A DNA stretch of 64,000 bases from Marvania coccoides (taxonomy: Eukaryota > Chlorophyta > Trebouxiophyceae > Chlorellales > Chlorellaceae). The stretch's first letter is position 1; each line of letters opens with the position of its first letter. The notes under the pieces are model-generated. The model worked only from the letters and a program-made list of their open reading frames with translations. It had not been told where the DNA came from and did no database searches. The DNA is taken from positions 864,018-928,017 of the forward strand of contig OY978109.1 of assembly GCA_963854735.1 (NCBI GenBank), given 5' to 3'. A program made the translations under genes and the position numbers. Positions 56,665-64,000 of the stretch are shown here, piece by piece.

Positions 56665-57064
56665 TTCAAGATTATTATTTGTCTGTGCTGCCATGTACTT
56701 GTTTGACCCCTTGTAAAGTTGCATTCTTTTAACCGAGAACTTTTTCTTTTAAATGAGGCAGAAGGCCAGTTGTATACGAAGGGCCGCTTGAGCACAACAA
56801 TGTCGAATGGAAACTAAACCAAGCCAATCAAGACTTTTTTTGTCAACAACAATTTCAATGTATATCAGTCGGCAACAAAATTTGTCGCAGTTTAAACTAT
56901 AATATGGAAAAAAAAAAATTGCACGCTGCCTGCGAGCTGTACATAATATGTTCTGTTTCATGCAAAAAGCTGCAGCAGGGGCGTTCGGCACCCTGAAAAG
57001 AGCCCCCCAAAAATATTTGGCAGCCAGCCGCTGTTAAATAAAGTAATAACACGCTCTCTAAGAT

Positions 57065-57120
57065 TCAACCAGAGGCGGCTCGCAGCTCGGCGGCAATGTC
57101 TGAGAACGCCGGTCTCGCTG
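57065..57120 (-). pseudogene. Duplicated C-terminal fragment of a receptor-like kinase
   Basis: About 17 codons, PAFSDIAAELRAASG then stop, match the end of both kinase genes and belong to the same duplicated block as the SAC3 tail. The copy ends at a short GATCTGGATCTGG sequence at 57121, about 110 bp before the intact second kinase stop at 57231. Confidence 0.8.
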
Positions 57121-57230
57121 CGGGGATCTGGATCTGGATATATATGTGAAAAAACTTAAAAAATAGTGAGTATGCAATAAGTTGCATACAAAAAAAAAAA
57201 GCTTGACCAGCTGCACGCATTAGAGTGGGA

Positions 57231-59904
57231 TCAGCTGGACGCGGCTCGCAACTCAGCGGCAATGTCTGAGAATGTCGGTCGTGCGGAGGGGTCTGCCGCC
57301 CAGCACCGCCGCATCAGCGCAACGTACGACGCCACAGATGACGCATGCGTTCGCCGATCACCGTCGGAGAACCCAGGCAGCGCTGCCATCTCGGGCACCG
57401 CAAGACGATCTCCACGCACAACAGCCACCGGGATTGCCATGGGGTTGGCGTCATCCCACGGCACGCGCCACGTGAGTAGCTCCCACATTACCACGCCGAA
57501 CGAAAACACGTCGGATGCCGCCGTCAAGCGCTCGCCGCGGAACGCTTCTGGCGCCAGCCACCGAGGGTTGGTGGCACCGCCAGCCGTTGAAGCGTGCATC
57601 GCATCCACCACCAGCTTGCTCAGTCCCATGTCGGCCACCTTGACCACCCAGTCTCCCGCCACCAGCAAATTTGGCGTCTTCAGATCGCGGTGCACAATGG
57701 GCGGTGAGCGGGTGTGCAGGTGATGCATGCCCGCTGCGGAGTCGGCGGCCATACGCAACCGCACGCTCCATGAAAGCCACGACGCCGTCTCTGGATCGCA
57801 GCGGCCCTTTTGGAGCAGATCAAACATGGAGCCGCGGGAACAGTACTCGGTCGCCAGGGCGGGGGGCGCGGTGCAGAACCCGAGCAGATGGACGACGTTG
57901 GCGTGGTGCAGGGGTGCCATAGCAGCCACCTCGTTCACCAGGGCGGCGCGCGAGGCCACCGCGACATCGGGCCCCTGCAATGTAGGCACGGCGCTCCCAG
58001 TCTGCACTGCGGCGGCCGAATCGCTGGCGACCGTCTTGGCGTCCAGCAGCAGCTTCACGGCGACCTGGGCGTGCCCCACCTCGGCCAGAAACACCTTTCC
58101 AAACGACCCGAAACCCAGCGCCTTCATCACGCGCACCTCGCTCCAGGCAAACTCGAGGTCGCGGACGTAGGCAGGGACTTCGCCCGCAGGTGGCTCACCT
58201 TGCCGGGTGTTTGGGGGGGAGTGCGTGCTGCGGAGGGATACTCCGCGACTGTCGATCCATCGCAGCACTGGATCGCTCGGCGGTGGCGGTGGCAGAGGGC
58301 TGGGTCCTGGCACCGTCAACACCAGGGAATCCTCCGGCCGCGTGACGCCCTTGGGCATCTTCTCGTTTACTTCTTTCTCTTCCTGCGGCTGGGGGGTGGG
58401 GATCCGTTTCCTCGCTCTGACAGCGAACCACACGCCAGCCGCACCTAGAATGCACACCCCGCCCACGACAGCGCCGGCAATGGCGGCGATGGATGCGGTC
58501 CCCGCGCTGCTGGTCGTGGGAGGGGGAGGGGTGGACATGACGATGATGGTGGGGGGAGAAGACTCGACGGCAGGGGTAGGGAGTGGCGCAAAGGACGTGG
58601 GAGGAGGGGGCGATGTCGCCGGAGGCGGGGGAGACTTTGGAGGGGGGGGCGCCATGGGCGGAGGCGCCATGGCGGGCATGGGCGCTGGCCAGGGAGCACC
58701 GATGGGTGCGAGGTAGCCCTCCTCGCAGGTGTACAAATCAATTGTGCCCTGCACACAAAAGATTTGACTTGACTTGAGTTTCTGGTGGTTACAATACATG
58801 TGCATTTGGTGCGAATATCCAATCATGTCGCTCTCACCTCGAAGGAAATTTCCTTTTCGCCGGCGGCGCAGTTGGTGGGGGGAGCGCCACCAATGGTATC
58901 GTACAGTTTCACAAAACTCATTTCAGGGAGGCCACGAGGGGGTTTCTCTCCAGACTGGGAGGCCACGGTCCAGCGAGCCCAGGGGGCGCTGGTGGACTGG
59001 GCGCTGGTGGTAGGGTTGGGGCCCAAAGTGACTGCAGTGAAAGTAACACACAGACACACAAACAAATTAACCCTAAGTAAGTAAGTACGGCGATTAATTA
59101 ATTAATCCCAAGTAAGTACAGTAACCCTAAGTAGGTAATAAAAAGTGAGAGTAATCAATCGGAGATGTAAATAGTGTAAAAAAATCTCGTTTCATCATTA
59201 AAAATGTTTGATTCAATCATTGATTCTATGATAGTTAGATGCAATTCAAATTTTCTGGCGAGTTGCATACAGAGACAGCTGTGGTCGACTTACTCGTCAC
59301 ATTCACGAAATTGTTGGTGTCAGCCTGCAGTCAGCGGTGAAGCAGACGCGTTTTAAATGGATTCAAAAAATTACCCACCAAAAAGAAGAAAGACAGTAAC
59401 ACATGTAAACACGTATTTAATTACGAGCTTGTTATTACGGTGACGGGGATACAGGCATAACCAGTTTATTATAATACATAAATACGAAGGACCTACCATG
59501 AGCTGCCCAATTTTAAGCTCTGTGCCAGAAGCAGTGCCCTCCCAGCCCTCGGGGTTGTACATGTTGGCATCTGCGCTGCTCAGGGTGGCCTTGCCTCCAA
59601 TGCATGTGTATACAGCGAAGCCGAAGGCCTTGAAGTTCAAGTACAACGTGGCCTGGGGCGGGGCGTCCAGAGTCTGGGGGTCGGGAGTGGAGCAGCTAAT
59701 GACCGGCGAGGCATCCACCGGCGTTTGGAGCAGAGCACGGCCACGACGAAGGCTTCCTGTGGACTGGTCTACGGTACCAACGTCCGTTAACGGCAATGTT
59801 GCACGAGCCAGCGGCAGGCACATGACCCATACTGTCACAAATAAGCAGGCCTGTGCGCCAAACCGCTCAGCCAGTGCCTGTTTTTCGTGGCGTTTGTCAG
59901 CCAT
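57231..59904 (-). CDS. Receptor-like kinase 2: DUF3455-like ectodomain, Pro-rich stem, membrane span, TKL-type kinase
   Basis: Four exons (59904-59497, a 31-nt microexon 59324-59294, 59031-58838, 58748-57231) give 716 aa. A signal peptide (LFVTVWVMCLPLARA) is followed by LRRGRALLQ, like the RALLQQQ of kinase 1. The ectodomain (PPQATLYLNFKAFGFAVYTC to PTNCAAGEKEISFEGTIDLY) matches the pattern of DUF3455 secreted proteins of unknown function. A Pro-rich stem, a membrane span (SIAAIAGAVVGGVCILGAAG, about residue 297) and a kinase follow, with GFGSFGKVF, VAVKLLL, HRDLKTPN and ADMG. The cytosolic half is clearly paralogous to kinase 1. An upstream in-frame ATG at 59961 would add 19 residues; I chose 59904 because it places the signal peptide closer to the N-terminus. 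Ligand unknown. Confidence 0.82.
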
Positions 59905-60677
59905 GGTGATCTGCGTGGAGCACGAGAAGATAGACTGAAAAAAAACTATACAGTTTCTCATCAGACCCCCTCTGCAGATTCATCAGCGACCGTGGGTAAC
60001 TCACAAAAAACACCGTCTCGCAATTTGAGATGCCGGAGGCAGTAGGAGACAGCAAAGGGGAGATGACCTAAAATTTAATAAAAAAATACAATGATGATAG
60101 AGCAAAAATGAGGGCAACCTTAGTGGAAACGAAAATTACAGTGCATCTTACCAAAAACAGCTATTGCAGATAAAAATGAGATTCAGAGACACCGCAGTTA
60201 CGGATTTATGAGTCAGCGGAAGATGGCTCCGATGAATGAGATCAGCGGGTCTTGATGTAGCGGCGGGGCGCCATCCTGCAAAGAAGAAGAAGAGTTAAGA
60301 GTTTGGTGAGACAGGAGTTGGGTGGAGCAAACGTGTTGTTATTGGAAACGCGGAGCAGCAGCTCAAGTTTTCTCACGTTTTTATTTTTATGATTGAGAAC
60401 CTACTTAGTAGGCTACTATGTAAAAAGGCAACTCATAGAAAAGTTCTTCTATGAGAATAACGTATTGAATGATTGAATTTAGTGAATGATTTGTCAAATA
60501 TCATAACATATATTGTGCGCATCAACAAAAGTTTGGATAGCAGGTTTTGACAGTAGATATATTAATCAACCCCCGCGTATATATATAGTAATTATTAATA
60601 AAAGAATACATTGGCTTATCTATACTGGAGTTATCTATGCTGGAGCCCTGCCCCACCAAAACTCACTTCATACACTG
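59905..60677. other. Intergenic region
   Basis: Mostly AT-rich. TCTTTGCAG then ATGGCGCCCCGCCGCTAC on the minus strand near 60245-60285 could be a splice acceptor and a ten-codon frame (MAPRRYIKTR and stop), but I cannot link it to any gene; it may be a 5' untranslated exon of kinase 2. The right end, from about 60552, is the duplicated segment also present at 55900. Confidence 0.4.
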
Positions 60678-61471
60678 ATGCCGATGATTCGTTGTCTCGC
60701 GTGGGCCCTGGCGCTGGTGGTCGCCGTGCTCCATCAGGTGGGTCACACTCGGCAGGAATGCCTCTTTCCCCTTGTTACACCACACGCCCGGGAGCTGACA
60801 TCCCCGCTCATTTACAGGCCAATGCCGAGTGCCGGCAGGTACGGACTGCAACCCTGGTGTACACCTACAACGCGGCAACTCGTAAGTGCAATGCCTTCGC
60901 CACGCGTTTGAAGCGTGGCACTGTTTCAGCCCAGTTTGCAAGGGCTGGCGTCAATGCTGTCCTCGACTGGGTGCCCACGGCCAAGGTGGGCACCCGGACG
61001 GTGTCGATGGTTCGCGTGATGAAGTGGCAGGGGAAACCAACACGCGGACCTGACGGTCGGCCCATCCCAGGGTCAGTCCGATGGACCTCCCCGCCCCCCA
61101 AGCCCCTTCTCCTCCACCACCCAACCCGGGTTATACACCGGGGGGGTGAGTTATACACAATTTACCTGGTTTTTGGTGTGGTTTTCGACTGTTTATTTCA
61201 CGCTGAATATGGTGTAATAACGTCGCGGCATTGTGGAGCTGGTTTTACACTCTGGCGCTCTTATTATACTCTCGAGGTTGAATTTAAAACTATCGAGCTC
61301 TCGTTACAAATATTAAAACGCAAAACACATTATTCAACCCATTTGCGGCGGAGACAATGTCTGGCTAAAGCGCCTAGCGGTCTGCAGGTTTCGGGGGGAG
61401 GTTGTTGGGGAGGTAGTCCGTCTCGCTCGTGCCGCCCTCATCCCACTAACAACGGAATGGGTCTTGAATGA
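60678..61471 (+). CDS. Small secreted protein of unknown function (subtelomeric)
   Basis: Two exons (60678-60737 and 60818-61471) give up to 237 aa. Exon 1 is a clean signal peptide (MPMIRCLAWALALVVAVLHQ); cleavage after ANA is likely. The mature part begins ECRQVRTATLVYTYNAATRK and stays plausible through TPSGSVRW-like sequence to about 61090. After that, base composition turns AT-rich and the protein loses coding character, so the true 3' end may be a lost or spliced exon (a GTCAGT lies at 61071). I do not recognise a family. The YNAATRKCNAF segment faintly recalls Kunitz domains but has too few cysteines. A broken copy exists at 56024. Confidence 0.5.
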
Positions 61472-61766
61472 ATGAGAATATTCTAGGATGGTATTAATAG
61501 AAAGAGAGAATAGGGTGATAAGACCACTGGAATGCAAAAAACAGAATTAGAGCCTAAGAAAGGTATCATTAGTCATTGTATTATATATAAACAAAGAGGA
61601 GCATCTTGTGACAAAAGGAGCAGCTGCTACACTAATTGAGGAAAAAAATCGACATTTTACCCTAAAATCCAAAAATAATAATTGTGGGCTCCTTAACACA
61701 AACTCTTACAACAATTCACTGCAGCAGGGCTGTCAACTGCTGATGTAAATACTACCTTTTCCGTTG

Positions 61767-62061
61767 CTCTACATAGGACTCGGCCCTCTCTCCGAAAGGT
61801 TTAGGGGGGTTTAGGAGTCGAATTTTTGGTCGTTTCCAGCAAACGAACACAGTTTTGAGATCGCGTTGATGCATACATTCCAAATATGCAGCCAGTAAAT
61901 ACTGGTTCATTTTTTTTATCTCGCCCATCCCGCGAATGATGCCAACTCTGAGCATCGCCAAGGCGGGGACAAATTTGACGATGTTTTCACATTAAACCTC
62001 CGTAATACTTGTAAACGTTTAAAAACAGTTAATCAACTGTGCCTTCAAGCAAAAAATAATC
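61767..62061. repeat. Subtelomeric direct repeat, copy A
   Basis: About 295 bp, starting CTCTACATAGGACTCGG and ending TTCAAGCAAAAAATAATC, repeats 477 bp downstream with few differences. It contains GGTTTAGGGGGGTTTAGG, a degenerate telomere-like motif. The short minus-strand frame inside (MAMLRVGI...) is present in both copies but has no recognised domain. Confidence 0.85.
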
Positions 62062-62243
62062 TAGGGGCGTTTTACCTACCCACCGGGAATCGTTTAGGGT
62101 CATTTAAGGTTTACATTTTTTGCGCCCCAGACACTAATAAACATGTATTTGGAACCGTCAACACAAGACGCATCCAATGGTATCCTCACCAGGAACAACA
62201 GAGAAGTTCACCAGGGTCAAATCCTGAATGAAAGGCAGTATTT

Positions 62244-62539
62244 CTCTACATAGGACTCGGCCCTCTCTCCGAAAGGTTTAGGGGGGTTTAGGAGTCGAAA
62301 TTTTGGTCGTTTCCAGCAAACGAACACAGTTTTGAGATCGCGTTGATGCATACATTCCAAATATGCAGCCAGTAAATACTGGTTCATTTTTTTTGTCTCA
62401 CCCATCCCGCGACTGATGCCAACTCTGAGCATCGCCAAGGCGGGGACAAATTTGACGATGTTTGCACATTAAACCTGCGCAATACCTGTAAACGTTTAAA
62501 AACAGTTAATCAACTGTGCCTTCAAGCAAAAAATTAATC
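62244..62539. repeat. Subtelomeric direct repeat, copy B
   Basis: The second copy of the 295-bp repeat, offset by 477 bp from copy A. Differences are scattered single bases (for example TTTTTTTGTCTCAC against TTTTTTTATCTCGC). Both copies keep the telomere-like TTTAGGGGGGTTTAGG. Confidence 0.85.
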
Positions 62540-63265
62540 AAATGTGCCTCCACCTGACAACCGGCATCTTTTCGGGCGAGGCGCCGCAGCGCCTGCATTG
62601 TGGGCGGGACAGCCCTCGGGGGTGATGGGCATGGCCGTGGGCGAGCGAGCGTTGCCCCGCAGGCGTCTCCCGGGCCGCGGGATGCCTTAGAGTGGAGGGG
62701 CTGGCGGCGGGGGGGGGGGGCTCTGCCCAGATGCCTCCCAGGCCGCTGGAGGTATGTAGCCGAGCCGCTGTCGCCCCCCGGCCCTCGTACTCGCCCGTAC
62801 TAAGGTAATGCACCACTTGGGTCCGTCGGATTTGCGCAGGAGGGCGAGGCGCAGGCCCCTCCAGCTCCCCAGTTTTCCCCGCCCCCCCCAAGGAGGACTC
62901 CCCTTGCTGGGGGCTCGACGGCGGTGCGCGGCGTGGGCAGACGGGCCGCGGGCGGTGGCCACGCGCGTCGCGGGCCGGCCTGCAGCCGTAGATGGGGGTG
63001 AAGCTTGGCGCTGGGGGGTGGTGAGGGCTGTGGAGTGAGCGTCGGGAGTGGTGCTGCCCAGATGGCTCCCGGACCCGCTGGCCGGGCGTTTGCGCGGCCC
63101 CGCGGCGTGGCTGCCCCCCAAATGGTCTCGCCAAGGTAATGCGCGGCAGCGGCCGGTGAGAATATACGTTTCGATTTTGGGTTTTAGGGTTTAGGTTTAC
63201 GACTCTTCGGAAATTTAGGTGTCGACCAGGGACCGCTCTCGCTCCCCGCCCCCCCCTCCAAATAG
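62540..63265. other. GC-rich subtelomeric region with two similar blocks
   Basis: Composition jumps to very GC-rich. GCCCAGATGCCTCCCAGGCC...AAGGTAATGCAC (62735-62811) and GCCCAGATGGCTCCCGGACC...AAGGTAATGCGC (63056-63145) are related blocks about 325 bp apart. Each ends in a potential splice donor, so upstream exons of the terminal gene may lie here, but I could not join them reliably. Open frames on both strands are probably composition artefacts. GGTTTTAGGGTTTAGG at 63178-63195 is interstitial telomere-like sequence. Confidence 0.4.
63178..63195 (+). repeat. Interstitial telomere-like repeat
   Basis: GGTTTTAGGGTTTAGG lies about 400 bp inside the telomere, just before the terminal exon's acceptor. 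It contains one perfect and one variant TTTAGGG unit. Confidence 0.7.
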
Positions 63266-63601
63266 AAGAAGGAGAAGAGCGAAAAGAAGAGCAAGAGGAA
63301 GACACAGATCGTGATCACGCCCGTGCATGTGGGTTCCCGCGGGAATACGCGCGACAACGGCAACTGTTTGGCGCAGCTCTTGGGGCGCGACAAGGACGTT
63401 CGGGCGTACTTCAAGAAGGCGTACTCTGGGGTGAACCTGTACGAGATGGGAGCGCCTATGAAAATCGACAACTACGTGCGAGCCGATGACGTCTATGTCG
63501 TGGTCCGCCCGGGGGGCAAGGTGACGCGCATTGTGTGCGGCGATCGCGAGCAGTACAAATACGGCATCATCTCCAGCAAGAAGAACGGCAAAAAGCTTTA
63601 G
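63266..63601 (+). CDS. Terminal exon of an unknown gene, abutting the telomere
   Basis: An open frame follows a strong splice acceptor (pyrimidine tract ending CCAAATAG at 63258-63265). It encodes about 111 residues: a Lys-rich start (KKEKSEKKSKRKTQIVITP), then a globular part including GNTRDNGNCLAQLLGRDKDV and DDVYVVVRPGGKVTRIVCGD, and a basic end, SSKKNGKKL. There is no in-frame ATG at the start, so an upstream exon is missing or unresolved. The last codon (CTT) and the stop (TAG) are formed by the first TTTAGGG repeat at 63597. The original C-terminus may therefore have been lost when this end was capped. I do not recognise the family. Confidence 0.5.
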   Translation, partial: KKEKSEKKSKRKTQIVITPVHVGSRGNTRDNGNCLAQLLGRDKDVRAYFKKAYSGVNLYEMGAPMKIDNYVRADDVYVVVRPGGKVTRIVCGDREQYKYGIISSKKNGKKL

Positions 63602-64000
63602 GGTTTAGGGTTTAGGGTTTAGGGTTTTAGGTTTTAGGGTTTAGGGTTTTAGGGTTTTTAGGGTTTAGGGTTTAGGGTTTAGGTTTTAGGTTTAGGGTTT
63701 AGGGTTTAGGGTTTAGGGTTTAGGGTTTAGGGTTTAGGGTTTAGGGTTTAGGGTTTAGGGTTTAGGGTTTAGGGTTTAGGGTTTAGGGTTTAGGGTTTAG
63801 GGTTTAGGGTTTAGGGTTTAGGGTTTAGGGTTTAGGGTTTAGGGTTTAGGGTTTAGGGTTTAGGGTTTAGGGTTTAGGGTTTAGGGTTTAGGGTTTAGGG
63901 TTTAGGGTTTAGGGTTTAGGGTTTAGGGTTTAGGGTTTAGGGTTTAGGGTTTAGGGTTTAGGGTTTAGGGTTTAGGGTTTAGGGTTTAGGGTTTAGGGTT
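63597..64000 (+). repeat. Chromosome-end telomere array (TTTAGGG)n
   Basis: From 63597 to the window end the sequence is TTTAGGG repeats. The first 110 bases include variants (TTTTAGGG, TTTTTAGGG and TTTAGGTTTTAGG); after about 63695 the array is perfect. The G-rich strand runs 5' to 3' toward the end, as expected for a right-hand chromosome terminus. This Arabidopsis-type repeat is common in green algae and plants, and is also found in some other groups. Confidence 0.98.

Noticed and set aside
60235..60290. Ten-codon frame MAPRRYIKTR after a splice-acceptor-like sequence on the minus strand
   Set aside because: Too short to assign and no partner exon found; left as a note in the intergenic entry.
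60850..60960. Possible Kunitz-type inhibitor (YNAATRKCNAF) in the secreted protein
   Set aside because: Only two cysteines and no GGC core; similarity is too short.
62538..63305. 255-codon minus-strand frame in the GC-rich subtelomere
   Set aside because: Composition (Pro/Arg/Ser) fits chance openness in GC-rich DNA; no conserved motif and it overlaps the terminal exon's acceptor.
63340..63400. Possible OTU-type protease motif (DNGNCL) in the terminal exon
   Set aside because: Lacks the usual DGNCLF context and no downstream histidine motif; chance match more likely.
1..64000. tRNA or rRNA genes
   Set aside because: No T-loop (GGTTCRA) in a cloverleaf context and no rRNA-like stretch was found by eye; a covariance search was not possible.

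Overview
This is the end of a nuclear chromosome from a eukaryote, most likely a flagellated green alga. At least 400 bases of TTTAGGG telomere repeat close the right edge. Genes have GC-rich exons and AT-rich GT-AG (sometimes GC-AG) introns. Nuclear genes encode a plastid-type ribosomal protein uL24 and a PSB33/TEF5-like protein, both typical of the green lineage. A complete dynein heavy chain indicates a cilium. TGTAA, the usual poly(A) signal of chlorophytes, occurs after several genes. The species cannot be named from the sequence.

Bases 1-47,300 are ordinary, densely packed single-copy genes on both strands. In order: a partial unknown gene, a SET-domain methyltransferase (LSMT/SETD type), two unrecognised proteins with coiled coils, a 9-exon helical protein with a degenerate U-box, two tandem type II membrane sulfotransferases, a DTD-motif glycosyltransferase, an OMA1-like M48 protease, a DnaJ, cytosolic uS7 (RPS5), a lipoyl-domain protein with a KGD4-like tail, citrate synthase, proteasome alpha6, plastid uL24, a 15-exon dynein heavy chain (4,600 aa), PSB33-like, a one-helix plastid protein and a UIF/ALY-like mRNA export adaptor. 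I rebuilt exons by hand; every complete multi-exon model closes in frame to a whole number of codons.

Bases 47,975-60,000 hold a SAC3/GANP (TREX-2) gene, then two receptor-like kinases on the minus strand with related kinase domains but different ectodomains (seven RCC1-like repeats; a DUF3455-like domain). Between and beside them lie duplicated fragments of the SAC3 3' end, a kinase tail and a signal-peptide exon, plus a TA-flanked inverted-repeat element.

Bases 60,600-64,000 are subtelomeric: a small secreted-protein gene, 295-bp direct repeats containing telomere-like motifs, a GC-rich unexplained stretch, and a terminal exon whose stop codon lies inside the first telomere repeat.

Functional themes: mitochondrial 2-oxoglutarate/TCA metabolism (lipoyl-KGD4 protein beside citrate synthase), mRNA export (UIF-like next to SAC3), plastid proteins, and membrane or secreted proteins. 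The most unusual item is the lipoyl-KGD4 fusion at 23,483-24,399.
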